DNA from: Saprospiraceae bacterium
GTDB taxonomy: Bacteria; Bacteroidota; Bacteroidia; Chitinophagales; Saprospiraceae
NCBI GenBank assembly: GCA_027009605.1
Contig: JALVCY010000502.1
Location: 1 to 25,107 of the forward strand
Length of the DNA stretch: 25,107 nt
Reading direction: 5' to 3'
The position numbers and the translations under genes are program-made. The notes below the pieces were generated by a model. It did not search any database, had not been told where the DNA came from, and was given only the letters and a program-made list of their open reading frames with translations. Below, piece by piece: positions 16,325 to 24,715 of the stretch (within the stretch, counting starts at the first letter, position 1; each line of letters opens with the position of its first letter).

Positions 16325-18256
16325 ATGCAACAAACAAACATGATATTGTTAGGATTTTTTATTTTCCTAACCCAACTATCCTTCGCTCAGTCCTTTGGCT
16401 CAGCCAAAATTGAGACAGCTCAATCCGTTGTTGCATCACCGGCAGGCTTTGCCTTTTTGGGCAATGCGCAACAGGATGGTGAGAATTTTGACCTTTGGAC
16501 GATATTCACAGACACTTCTTTTCAGTTCCTTTCGGGAAAAAAATATGGCGGCCTTTCAAAAGATATTGGGGCTAAAATCAAATCCACTCCGGGTGGATTT
16601 TTCGTTTTGGGAACTACTTTCTCTTCAGAGCTACCAAGCTATAAAGGAGATGGTGACTTTTTTGTAACCAAAACCGACAAAAATGGCAACATATCTTGGC
16701 AAAAATGCTTGGGTGGCTCCCGCTTAGACCAAGCAGCATCTCTCGTTTCTACCGGCGATGGTGGAGCCGTAATTGTGGGAGAGACTTTTTCGGCGGATAG
16801 CCCTATTTCCTACACCTACGGGCAAGGCGATTGGCTTGCGCAAAAAATAGATTCAGAAGGAAATTTAGAGTGGACAAAAACCTATGGCGGAAGCAAAACG
16901 GACTATCCCAAAGATATTACAGCAACACCTGATGGCGGTTTTATTATTATTGGAACTACTTTCTCCCATGATGGAAGCGTTGTGGCCAACTTGGGACATA
17001 GTGATATGTGGGTCATCAAAATAGACCACGGGGGCAATTTAGAATGGTCTAAAACCTATGGCGGGGCTACTTTTGATTATGGGCAAGCCATTTGTCCTGT
17101 GAAGGGTGGAGGTTATGTTTTGGTGGGCTCGATTGGGCTTTCAGACTTGACTTCACCGGATATTTTAGACCGGTTTAATCAAGACTTGCTCGCCATCAAA
17201 ATCACAGAAGCAGGAGATGTCGTATGGCAAAAAAACTATGGGTTTCCACGCTACGACGCCGGACTGGCCGTTTACCCTATGTTGATAGACGATGGATTCT
17301 TGATAACAGGATACATGGAGACAGAATTGTCCGGCAATCCACACACCGCCTACAAAAATGCTTGGACGCTCAAGTTGGATGCCGACGGCAATAAGGCTTG
17401 GGAAACGACTTCCACAGGTTCGACCAATGAATATGGCGTCGCCATCGGAGTCCGAAAAAACAATGGCATCATTGCCGTAATCGGAGATACCGATGCACCG
17501 GATGGAGAGTGGGTAACGCACGGACGAAAAGATATTTGGGTAACCAAATATCATGATTTGGAGACCTTGTCCGTTTCTTTGGGCAATGATTTTGGAGTCT
17601 GTGCCGGCAAGAGGGTGGTCTTAGATGCCACTGTCGCAGATTGCTCCGACTGCACCTACCTATGGGAAAATCAATCTACACAACCCATCCGGGAGTTTTT
17701 TCCTACCGAAAGTGGAAGCTACAAAGTGACGGTCACCAAACCATCCGGTGCGACTTCTTCCGACGAAATTACTATCACTGTCTTTGACTTGCCAACCACG
17801 ACCATTGACAAAACCAACCCCAATGCCGGTCAAGCCAACGGCCATATAAAAGTGACTCCCGCCGGCGGCCAATCACCCTACCAAATACTATGGGATCAAG
17901 GTTTAACGGATTTTGAATTAAATAACTTACCGGCGGATACCTTCCATTTTGTAATGACTGATTTTAATGGTTGTACCGTTGAAGATACGATTATGCTTAA
18001 AGAAGTAGTGGCTAACCAGGATGCTTTTTCTGCCACTTCCGTAAAAATATTTCCAAATCCTTCGTCATCTTTTATCCATATACAATCTTCCGAAGATATT
18101 AAGGCTATGGTTATTATTGGGGCGGATGGGCGTATCTATCCTATAGACAATCCCCAAAATATGGACATTGCCATCGGCCACCTTGCGCCGGGAAATTATG
18201 TTCTAAAGATACAGTTGAAAACCGGCGTGGTAACAAATGCTTTGGTTATTTTGTAA
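16325..18256 (+). CDS. T9SS-exported repeat protein with SprB repeat and C-terminal sorting domain
   Basis: 643 aa from the ATG at 16325. The signal peptide reads MILLGFFIFLTQLSFAQ within the first 22 residues. Residues about 30-410 carry six or more blade-like repeats of about 55-65 aa with recurring KTYGG, DGGFIIIGTTFS and DIWVTK/DMWVIK segments, a beta-propeller-like pattern common in this phylum. Then come a short Cys-containing PKD-like domain (CAGKRVVLDATVADCSDCTY), a SprB-type repeat (GHIKVTPAGGQSPYQILWDQ), and a type A T9SS sorting domain (VKIFPNPSSSFIHI to the end). It is probably a surface-exposed or secreted gliding/adhesion-type protein. The stop codon lies inside the terminal repeat of a small element (18253-18403). 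Confidence 0.88.
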   Translation: MQQTNMILLGFFIFLTQLSFAQSFGSAKIETAQSVVASPAGFAFLGNAQQDGENFDLWTIFTDTSFQFLSGKKYGGLSKDIGAKIKSTPGGFFVLGTTFSSELPSYKGDGDFFVTKTDKNGNISWQKCLGGSRLDQAASLVSTGDGGAVIVGETFSADSPISYTYGQGDWLAQKIDSEGNLEWTKTYGGSKTDYPKDITATPDGGFIIIGTTFSHDGSVVANLGHSDMWVIKIDHGGNLEWSKTYGGATFDYGQAICPVKGGGYVLVGSIGLSDLTSPDILDRFNQDLLAIKITEAGDVVWQKNYGFPRYDAGLAVYPMLIDDGFLITGYMETELSGNPHTAYKNAWTLKLDADGNKAWETTSTGSTNEYGVAIGVRKNNGIIAVIGDTDAPDGEWVTHGRKDIWVTKYHDLETLSVSLGNDFGVCAGKRVVLDATVADCSDCTYLWENQSTQPIREFFPTESGSYKVTVTKPSGATSSDEITITVFDLPTTTIDKTNPNAGQANGHIKVTPAGGQSPYQILWDQGLTDFELNNLPADTFHFVMTDFNGCTVEDTIMLKEVVANQDAFSATSVKIFPNPSSSFIHIQSSEDIKAMVIIGADGRIYPIDNPQNMDIAIGHLAPGNYVLKIQLKTGVVTNALVIL

Positions 18257-18403
18257 CTGTTTAGGTAGGACTATTTTGACCCCAAATACCCTTTTTGCGT
18301 CTGTTTTTGCTAAAATTTTCTCACGTAGGGGCACACGGCCTTGCGTCAACATACACAAAAATGCCTATTTTTTGCCTTAAAATAGGAGCACCTAAACAGT
18401 TAC
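18253..18403 (+). repeat. TIR-flanked small element, copy A (151 bp)
   Basis: Begins GTAACTGTTTAGGT (18253-18266) and ends with its exact reverse complement (18390-18403). Inward similarity continues as CTATTTT on both sides. The body matches copy B (18726-18887) in CTGTTTTTGCTAAAATTTTC and CAAAAATGCCTATTTT. It has no coding capacity, so MITE-like. The TAA at 18254-18256 is the stop codon of the upstream gene. Confidence 0.8.
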
Positions 18404-18444
18404 AATTTTATTTATATACGACTTGTGTTAGCATGGTAGCTCAT

Positions 18445-18467
18445 AATAGGAGCACCTAAACAGTTAC
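18445..18467 (+). repeat. Solitary right end of the small element
   Basis: The 23 bases are identical to the right end of copy A (18381-18403), 64 bp downstream of it, without a left part. Confidence 0.8.
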
Positions 18468-18570
18468 GTTATTTTTTAGGCAGAAGAATTATTCCTAATC
18501 ATTTTGGCAAACTATTTGCATGAATCTTATCAAATCTTTCATAGGATTGAAAAATGATTAAAAAATGTGA

Positions 18571-18604
18571 AAAGCCACTAGTTTGCAGACTAGGGGCTTT
18601 TTTT
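18571..18604 (+). terminator. Intrinsic terminator, plus strand
   Basis: Stem AAAGCC-a-CTAGT / ACTAG-g-GGCTTT with loop TTGCAG, running into seven T (18598-18604). It faces the T9SS gene, whose stop is 315 bp upstream with element copy A in between. Confidence 0.8.
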
Positions 18605-18660
18605 ATGAATCTCTGTTTCCGGAATTTAACTCGGCAGCTCAAACCACTGATACAAGAACT

Positions 18661-18694
18661 AAAAAAAAGCGCAGACCGTTGCCGGCCTACGCTT
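18661..18694 (-). terminator. Intrinsic terminator, minus strand
   Basis: On the minus strand a 12-bp stem (AAGCGTAGGCCG / CGGTCTGCGCTT, two G-T pairs) closes a GCAA tetraloop, followed by a run of T (18668-18661). It faces the lyase gene at 18884, with element copy B in between. Confidence 0.85.
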
Positions 18695-18725
18695 CTTCAT
18701 TTGGTTCTACAGATTATAATTTTTC

Positions 18726-18887
18726 GTAACTATTTAGCATCCCGCTAATTTTTGTTAGAAAATGCCCTTTTTGCGCCTGTTTTTGCTAAAATTTTCTCAC
18801 GTAGGGACGCACGGCCGTGCGTCCCTACGTCAACATCCACAAAAATGCCTATTTTCTACCTAAAAATTGGGGCACCTAAACAGTTAC
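18726..18887 (+). repeat. TIR-flanked small element, copy B (162 bp)
   Basis: The left end is GTAACTATTTAG (one change from copy A) and the right end ACCTAAACAGTTAC (18874-18887). Same orientation and core words as copy A. It carries an intact 32-bp palindrome at 18799-18830 (half-site ACGTAGGGACGCACGG) that is collapsed in copy A. Its right end contains the stop codon (TAA, 18886-18884 minus) of the lyase gene. Confidence 0.8.
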
Positions 18888-20263
18888 AACTTTTCAAATC
18901 TAGCTTGGAAGAACCGCAAATAATCCGGCTCATAAACCATTTTTAGACCCTTGATTTTATTCCGTTTAGCATAAACCGATGCGACAGAATCAACAATTAC
19001 ATCCATGTGCGCCTGGGTATAGACCCGACGCGGAATGGTCAAACGCACCAATTCTAATTTAGGATAATTATGCTTTCCGGTCTTTTTATTTCGACCTGCA
19101 GAGACGACACCGCGCTCCATGGCTCGGATACCGGAATCCAAATACAACTCCGCTGCCAACGTTTGTGCCGGAAATTCATCTTGACTTAGATGGGGCAAAA
19201 AGGCCTTAGCATCCAAGAAGATGCCATGTGTACCGATAGGTTTTACAATTGGAATACCGGCTTCCAATAACTTTTCCCCAAGATATTGTACCTGCCCAAC
19301 TCTGGCGCGAATATGGTCACAAGAAACCGACTCTCCAATACCAATAGCCAATGCTTGCATGTCTCTGCCGGCCATACCGCCATAAGTATGCAAACCTTCA
19401 TAAACGACGACCATATTCCGGGCCTTATCAAAGATTTCCGGGTCATTCAAGGCTAGGAATCCACCGATATTGACCAAAGCATCTTTTTTGGCACTCATCG
19501 TTGCTCCATCCGTTAAATCACAAATCTCCTTCACAATTTGCGCTACCGTCTTCTTTTTATACCCTTTCTCCTTTTGCTGAATCATAAAGGCATTTTCCGC
19601 CACCCGTGTCATATCGTGAATGATTGGGATTCCGTGTTTTTTGGTCAGCTTTCGCACAGCTTTCAAATTGGCCATCGAAATGGGTTGTCCACCGGCCATA
19701 TTGACGGTTGTGGCAATACTCACATAAGGGATTTTGTCGGCGCCTTTTTTCTTGATTAAAGCCTTTAATTTTTTTAGGTCAATATTCCCTTTAAAAGGAA
19801 AAGTACTCTCCGAATCGTGGGCTTCATCAACGATGACATCTACAAAAGTCCCCCCGGCCAACTCTTGGTGCAACCGAGTCGTGGTGAAGTACATATTACC
19901 GGGGACGTAATCTCCTTTTTTGATCATCAACTGAGAGATAATATGCTCCGCAGCTCGGCCTTGGTGAGTGGGTACCAAATACTTGTAACCATAGTAATGC
20001 CGTACCGCTTCTTCCAGCTCATAGAAGTTGCGACTACCGGCATAAGCTTCATCCCCCATCATGAGTCCGGCCCATTGGCGATCACTCATAGCCGACGTCC
20101 CACTATCCGTCAATAAATCAATATAAACATCTTTAGAACGAAGCAAAAAGGTATTGTATCCTGCTTCTTTGATGTACTTTTTGCGTTGTGCCTTCGTCGT
20201 CATGAAGACGGGCTCAACCATCTTAATTTTATAGGGCTCTGCCCATGTCTTTCTTTTCTTCAT
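18884..20263 (-). CDS. tpl: Tyrosine phenol-lyase (tryptophanase family, PLP)
   Basis: 459 aa, full length for the beta-eliminating lyase family. The PLP lysine is Lys260 in SAKKDALVNIGG; Asp217 and Arg220 lie in HDMTRVAEN, Tyr74 in GDEAYAG and Arg407 in LVRLTIPRR. The substrate-deciding residues match tyrosine phenol-lyase of Citrobacter with a constant +3 offset: Thr127 (T124), Arg384 in AMERG (R381, binds the phenol hydroxyl) and Phe451 in LRFF (F448). Tryptophanase has Asp, Ile and His there. The expected reaction is L-tyrosine to phenol, pyruvate and ammonia. It is often annotated just as tryptophanase. A TACATTTG promoter lies 17 nt upstream. No tnaC-like leader or aromatic permease is adjacent. 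The stop codon lies inside a small repeat element. Confidence 0.9.
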   Translation of the reverse strand: MKKRKTWAEPYKIKMVEPVFMTTKAQRKKYIKEAGYNTFLLRSKDVYIDLLTDSGTSAMSDRQWAGLMMGDEAYAGSRNFYELEEAVRHYYGYKYLVPTHQGRAAEHIISQLMIKKGDYVPGNMYFTTTRLHQELAGGTFVDVIVDEAHDSESTFPFKGNIDLKKLKALIKKKGADKIPYVSIATTVNMAGGQPISMANLKAVRKLTKKHGIPIIHDMTRVAENAFMIQQKEKGYKKKTVAQIVKEICDLTDGATMSAKKDALVNIGGFLALNDPEIFDKARNMVVVYEGLHTYGGMAGRDMQALAIGIGESVSCDHIRARVGQVQYLGEKLLEAGIPIVKPIGTHGIFLDAKAFLPHLSQDEFPAQTLAAELYLDSGIRAMERGVVSAGRNKKTGKHNYPKLELVRLTIPRRVYTQAHMDVIVDSVASVYAKRNKIKGLKMVYEPDYLRFFQARFEKL

Positions 20264-20280
20264 ATTTCAAAATTTTGCGC

Positions 20281-20288
20281 CAAATGTA
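20281..20288 (-). promoter_or_regulatory. TACATTTG -7 box of the lyase gene
   Basis: TAnnTTTG match 17 nt before the ATG at 20263; predicted leader of about 13 nt, too short for a tryptophanase-type leader peptide. Confidence 0.6.
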
Positions 20289-20435
20289 AGCATAAAAGGC
20301 CTAAATCAGCGCTACTTTAGCTTGACCGACTACTGATATTTATCATCTTGACTAATTCAAAAAAAATAAATAGGAAAAACAAAACAGAATATCAACTGCA
20401 GAATGCCAAATAAGAAGGGGCGCTCCGATTACTCC

Positions 20436-20557
20436 TTGAACCTGCCGGCCGCAGGCGGGCGCCGTAGGCAATTGAACGTGCGAAGCACATATTGAACCTG
20501 CCTGCAGCAGGCAGGCGTCCGAAGGGCAAATTGAACGCCGTAGGCAAAAGCCAACAA
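20436..20557. repeat. TTGAA-spaced array of small hairpins
   Basis: TTGAA at 20436, 20472, 20492 and 20531 alternates with short palindromes: CCTGCCGGCCGCAGG, GCCGTAGGC (20461 and again 20537), GTGCGAAGCAC (20478-20488), CCTGCCTGC-A-GCAGGCAGG (20497-20515) and GTCCGAAGGGC (20517-20527). It lies directly after the dehydrogenase stop and may also act as its transcript end. Confidence 0.75.
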
Positions 20558-20558
20558 A

Positions 20559-21914
20559 CTAATTCCGCTCTACCACCACCGTCTTCGTATTCACAAATTC
20601 CAAGATACCTTCCTGAGAGAGTTCACGTCCATAGCCCGAGTCTTTGATTCCGCCAAAAGGCAGCCTAGGATCAGAGCGAACCATGCCATTTACAAATACC
20701 GCACCCGCTTCAATTTGCAACGCCATCGCTTCCCCCTTCTTCAAGTCCCGAGTCCAGACGGAGCCCCCCAGTCCAAATCGGGAATTATTGGCCATTTGGA
20801 TAGCTTCTTTTTCTGTGGAAAAAGGCATCACCGGCATTAGAGGTCCAAAGGTTTCTTCCTTAGCCAAGATATTATCGGCAGTGGGCAAATACAATAAGGT
20901 AGGCTCAAACAAACAACGGTCTCGCTCCCCTCCGTACACCACACTAGCTCCCTGAGCCAAGCCCTTTTTCAGCTGCTCACTTAATTCGTCGGCCAAATCC
21001 ATCCTAGCCATCGGCCCTATATTGGTATTTTCCGAAAGGGGGTTGTCCAATTTCAGTTTTTGGATTCGCTTCAATACTTCATCCATAAAGGATTCCTGTA
21101 CTTTTTCATGGACAAAAAACCGTTTGGATGCGATGCAAGATTGTCCGGCATTCAGCATTCGGGAAGCCACCGCCACATCCGCCGCTTTCGCCAAATCTGC
21201 ATCATCCATAACAATAAATGCATCACTTCCCCCTAATTCAAGAACTTGCCGCTTGATATTTTTTCCCGCAAGGGCTGCCACTGACGCCCCCGCAAACTCA
21301 CTCCCGGTCAAAGCCACCCCCACCACCGAGTCGGCTTTCAATACCTGCTCCACCTTTTTTGCCCCAATCAGCAATACCGAAAAAACACCTTTCGGAAAAC
21401 CCGAATCCATAAACAATTGCTCAATCAACAAAGCCGATCCAAATACATTAGATGCGTGCTTCAATAACATCGTATTGCCCGCCAAAAGAGCAGGTACGGC
21501 CGCCCGAAAAACTTGCCAAAACGGGAAATTCCAAGGCATCACAGCCAAGACTGTACCCAATGGCTGATAAGCCACATAAGATTTAAACATCTCGGTTTGG
21601 ACGTGCCTTGCGGCCAAAAATTCAAAAGCATGATCGGCGTAATATTCACAAAGCCACGCACATTTTTCAATTTCAGCTATGGCTTCTTTTTGGATTTTAC
21701 CCATTTCGAGCGTCATCATTTCGGCCAAGGCTGTTTTTTGTTGGCGCAAGTTGGCTGCCAATTGTTTGACTAGAAGAACCCTGTCATTGAGTTCTGTCGT
21801 CTTCCAAGTGCGATAGGTTTTGGCGGAAGCTACAATGATAGACTGAACTTTCCAGTCAGAAAAAGCTTCATACTCCGCTAAGCTTTGTTGGTTGTATGGA
21901 TTAATGGATTTCAT
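20559..21914 (-). CDS. sad: NAD(P)-dependent succinate-semialdehyde dehydrogenase, Sad-like
   Basis: 451 aa aldehyde dehydrogenase. Visible landmarks are PWNFPFWQVFRAAVPALLAG (Asn129 in the active site), LLKHASN (Lys152, coenzyme), TGSEFAG (203-209), LELGGSDAF (general base Glu226), NAGQSCIASKRF (nucleophile Cys260), EETFGPLMPV, and PFGGIKDSGYGREL near the end. PWNFPxWQVxRxAVP, LLKHAxN and the LELGGSD segment closely follow E. coli Sad (YneI), which oxidises succinate semialdehyde to succinate. GabD-type enzymes differ at several of these points. No GABA transaminase is adjacent, so the in vivo aldehyde is inferred. The gene starts 33 bp after the beta-helix gene on the same strand and has no TAnnTTTG box of its own, so it may be read through from that gene. 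Confidence 0.88.
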   Translation of the reverse strand: MKSINPYNQQSLAEYEAFSDWKVQSIIVASAKTYRTWKTTELNDRVLLVKQLAANLRQQKTALAEMMTLEMGKIQKEAIAEIEKCAWLCEYYADHAFEFLAARHVQTEMFKSYVAYQPLGTVLAVMPWNFPFWQVFRAAVPALLAGNTMLLKHASNVFGSALLIEQLFMDSGFPKGVFSVLLIGAKKVEQVLKADSVVGVALTGSEFAGASVAALAGKNIKRQVLELGGSDAFIVMDDADLAKAADVAVASRMLNAGQSCIASKRFFVHEKVQESFMDEVLKRIQKLKLDNPLSENTNIGPMARMDLADELSEQLKKGLAQGASVVYGGERDRCLFEPTLLYLPTADNILAKEETFGPLMPVMPFSTEKEAIQMANNSRFGLGGSVWTRDLKKGEAMALQIEAGAVFVNGMVRSDPRLPFGGIKDSGYGRELSQEGILEFVNTKTVVVERN

Positions 21915-21947
21915 ATATCAGAGTTTTAATGCAAGAGTTCTATGCCA

Positions 21948-24002
21948 TTATTCACGAACGAAAAGTTTTTTTACATACACCTGATCATCGACTATGATTT
22001 GTACGGCATAAACCCCGGTTGGAAGCCCAAAAATATCAATATCCGATGCCAAAGCCCCTTGTTTGACGCATCTACCTTGAGCATCACGAATCAAATAATT
22101 GCCGTTAGCTACAGGTGTCAGATGCATGACTCCATGACAAGGATTGGGAAAGATATTGATTTCCTTTTTTGCGCAAGCTAAGCGAATGGTTTTAATTGAA
22201 GAGATATAAACTTGACCATCCAGATCCACTTCTTTAAAGCGATAAAACCAAGTTTGGGATTTCTGTGCGGTCTTGTCTTCTAGTTCATACTGTACTCTTT
22301 CGGCACTTTGTCCTTTGGCCGGCAGCCGAGCGATGCGTTGCCAATGCGCCAAATCCATGCTCCGTTCGACATCAAACCACTTGGTATTGGTTTCGGTTTC
22401 TGTAGTCCATCTTAACCGTACTCCTTGACAGTTTTTTATGGCAGAGACATCAAAATCAGTCCACTCTACCGGCAAGATACTACTCCGCTCGTAAGCACCT
22501 ATATCATACGCAGCGCCTTGAGGCCGCACCGTCCCTTCATAATCTGTACCGGGTGCATCCGTAGCGATACCGGCATCTATGCAACTACTAGTTGATTGAA
22601 GATGATAATCCCCATTTGCGGCATCCACAAATTTTGGGTCTGCAGAAATATTACCGGTTCCGGAAGGAGTTGGAAAACTATTATAAAAATCACAATAGGT
22701 GAAATCCATATCCAACGATTCAGTTCCGGAGCTTAAATTAGCATACCCATTAATGATACAATTCAAAATCCGGTTATCCTTATTTTTCCGGTTGGTTGTC
22801 GCAAAAGTAGTACCTTGATTAAAGACACAATTAGCAAACAGATTGCTATCTGCCGGAGATGCCACTTCATAATTATCAAACCTTATAGCAGCCACTGTCG
22901 CATTTTGAAAAAGACAATTGTTAAACGTATTGTGCCGGCCACAATAATGTGCACCGCCATTTTCCCCTGTATCCATAAAAGCAACTGCATCCGTACAACT
23001 TTCAGAACTACAACTATTGAATGTATTATAACTGGCACCATCTCGAATCAAAAAGCCCAAGACATCATCTAAGGTTCCGATGGCTTGACAATGGCGAAAT
23101 TCATTGTGTTTGGCGCCTAGATACCGGGCATAGAAACCGCCATTTTTCAGGTCTTTGGCTACACAATTTTCAAATAAATTATTTTCGGCATCTTCTTTCA
23201 CTCCGATGCCTGCTCCAGCATGCTCCAAGTCCCCAATCCTTTCAACATAGCAACCGGTAATATAATTATTATTTCCGGCAACGACAATATAATAATCGGT
23301 AGAAGCATTTACCGTGGAATTATCATTGCAATAAATCTTACAATTGTCAATAATATTATCATTACCGGCGATGGAAATACCTTCAGCGGCGGCATTGGTC
23401 ACAATACAGTTCTTCAACTGATTGCTATAGCCACCCAAGCCATCACCATCAACCGCAAGCGAAAATCCTCCCCCATCATAATTAGCGTCAACATCCCCTA
23501 ACTCCAGTGTAATCACATTCTCAATAGAGAGATGATGTGCCCCCCTCGAATACACCGCCTGTTGATAATGCTTTACTTGAAAGTTTTTTATGACGATATA
23601 GCTGACAGATTCTAGTTCCATGGCACTTCCGGATGTAGCTCTATTAACTCCATCCAATAAGGGCATCACTGTCGCATCCAGGGGGTCACCGAAGTTATAA
23701 TTTAAATTGGGCTGATCACCGGGAGTATTTTTATATCCTTCAAAAGTAATTGGAGAGCCGTCCGTCCCACTTTTTTCAAATACTAAATGCTCTGCACCAT
23801 AGTCGCCGGCTTTGACATTGACGATATCTCCCGCACTCACCGGGCTGGTAGCAGATACCGCATGAGTAATGGTCTTCCAAGCTTGTGCTTCACTCAGACC
23901 TGTATGGCTGTCATCTCCGGTTGGACTTACGTAATAGTTGGTTTGTGCCCATAAACTTGCGACACTGAAAACCAATAATGCTGTTAGAAAAGTTTTCATC
24001 AT
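21948..24002 (-). CDS. Secreted right-handed beta-helix protein with T9SS sorting domain
   Basis: 684 aa. The signal peptide reads MMKTFLTALLVFSVASLWAQ, then TNYYVSPTGDDSHTG, the usual entry to parallel beta-helix (pectate lyase / chondroitinase-like) proteins. Residues about 60-500 show rung-like repeats with many NxxIxNCxI-type strands (NCIVTNAAAEGISIAGNDN, NCVFNQGTTF, CSSESC). A PVEWTDFDV...LRWTTETETNTKWFDVERS fibronectin-like linker follows. The end is a type A T9SS sorting domain (INIFPNPCHGVMHL to KKLFVRE). It is probably a secreted or surface polysaccharide-binding or -cleaving protein; catalytic residues cannot be assigned by eye. The start could be either of two adjacent ATGs (24002 or 23999). 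An upstream block is shared with the lipoprotein gene. Confidence 0.88.
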   Translation of the reverse strand: MMKTFLTALLVFSVASLWAQTNYYVSPTGDDSHTGLSEAQAWKTITHAVSATSPVSAGDIVNVKAGDYGAEHLVFEKSGTDGSPITFEGYKNTPGDQPNLNYNFGDPLDATVMPLLDGVNRATSGSAMELESVSYIVIKNFQVKHYQQAVYSRGAHHLSIENVITLELGDVDANYDGGGFSLAVDGDGLGGYSNQLKNCIVTNAAAEGISIAGNDNIIDNCKIYCNDNSTVNASTDYYIVVAGNNNYITGCYVERIGDLEHAGAGIGVKEDAENNLFENCVAKDLKNGGFYARYLGAKHNEFRHCQAIGTLDDVLGFLIRDGASYNTFNSCSSESCTDAVAFMDTGENGGAHYCGRHNTFNNCLFQNATVAAIRFDNYEVASPADSNLFANCVFNQGTTFATTNRKNKDNRILNCIINGYANLSSGTESLDMDFTYCDFYNSFPTPSGTGNISADPKFVDAANGDYHLQSTSSCIDAGIATDAPGTDYEGTVRPQGAAYDIGAYERSSILPVEWTDFDVSAIKNCQGVRLRWTTETETNTKWFDVERSMDLAHWQRIARLPAKGQSAERVQYELEDKTAQKSQTWFYRFKEVDLDGQVYISSIKTIRLACAKKEINIFPNPCHGVMHLTPVANGNYLIRDAQGRCVKQGALASDIDIFGLPTGVYAVQIIVDDQVYVKKLFVRE

Positions 24003-24051
24003 ACCTTTTGTTTTCTTGGTGTTTGGTTTTGATATTTGGAGCTACTCAGTA

Positions 24052-24065
24052 CGAATCATTTTGAC
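24052..24065 (-). promoter_or_regulatory. Shared upstream motif, beta-helix gene
   Basis: On the minus strand GTCAAAATGATTCG, preceded by GAAAAAAG..CCTTTTT and followed by GAGTAGC. A near-identical arrangement is present before the lipoprotein gene (24502-24515). No TAnnTTTG box is evident for this gene. Confidence 0.45.
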
Positions 24066-24116
24066 GAAAAAGGTTCTTTTTTCAAGAGTAGCCGTGCTAA
24101 GGGGTTGTTTTTTATC

Positions 24117-24470
24117 CTATTCCGGTTTTTCATACCATCCACTCTTCTGAAATGCTTCAACCGCATCGGGACATTCATCATTGAGTTGCTCCATCACTTT
24201 ATCATAAAGCTTTTCGTTCATCTCCCCGTAAGTATTGGATAAACCCAAGATGCAATTTAAAGATTTTTTTTGTTCTTCACCGGCTTTGATAAAAAGATTC
24301 ATGACTTCGCCTTGAGTGCCATTATTCATAGCCTGTTTAATTTGGTCATTCACATGAACCAAGTTCGTCACACAATGACAGACATCTTCTCCTATCTCCT
24401 TTTCATTAGAAGACCACGTGCAAGCCGGAGCGAGAAAAGATAAAAATAGAAGCCAGTAGAGTAATTTCAT
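24117..24470 (-). CDS. Small Cys-containing lipoprotein of unknown function
   Basis: 117 aa from the ATG at 24470; a longer frame begins at 24518 but adds 16 residues before a clean lipoprotein signal peptide (MKLLYWLLFLSFLAPAC). The lipobox-like APAC puts the acylated Cys at residue 17. The mature part has a CHC, a further Cys in KSLNCILGL and one in NDECPDAVEAF, and is predicted mostly helical. It resembles no family I can name; small Cys-containing helical lipoproteins are common in the phylum. Its upstream region shares a conserved block with that of the following gene, and there is a 114-bp gap to the beta-helix gene. Confidence 0.75.
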   Translation of the reverse strand: MKLLYWLLFLSFLAPACTWSSNEKEIGEDVCHCVTNLVHVNDQIKQAMNNGTQGEVMNLFIKAGEEQKKSLNCILGLSNTYGEMNEKLYDKVMEQLNDECPDAVEAFQKSGWYEKPE

Positions 24471-24501
24471 GGTATTTTGTATTGATTGCAACGACTCCAA
24501 G

Positions 24502-24515
24502 CGAATTATTTTGAC
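24502..24515 (-). promoter_or_regulatory. Shared upstream motif, lipoprotein gene
   Basis: On the minus strand GTCAAAATAATTCG, 13 of 14 identical to the motif at 24052-24065, with matching flanks (GAAAAAAG..CTCTTTT before, GGAGTCG after). It lies about 32 nt before the ATG at 24470. The rest of 24516-24715 is AT-rich with nothing further I can support. Confidence 0.45.
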
Positions 24516-24715
24516 CAAAAGAGACTTTTTTCTCTAAAGAGCATCCTTCTTAGAATCGTTTCTATTGATTTTATGCCCACCAAAAGTAAGAATATTTTTA
24601 ATACTTTTGATAAAATTTAAAACAAAGTGCCATTTCATTAGCCAGATTAGATAAAACACACAAAAATAATCATTATTTAGATAAAAACTATATTTTCAAG
24701 CTATTTGTTAAATAA

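Noticed and set aside
18554..18946. Small plus-strand frames at 18554-18748 and 18752-18946
   Set aside because: They run across two terminators and a repeat element and have no protein-like features.
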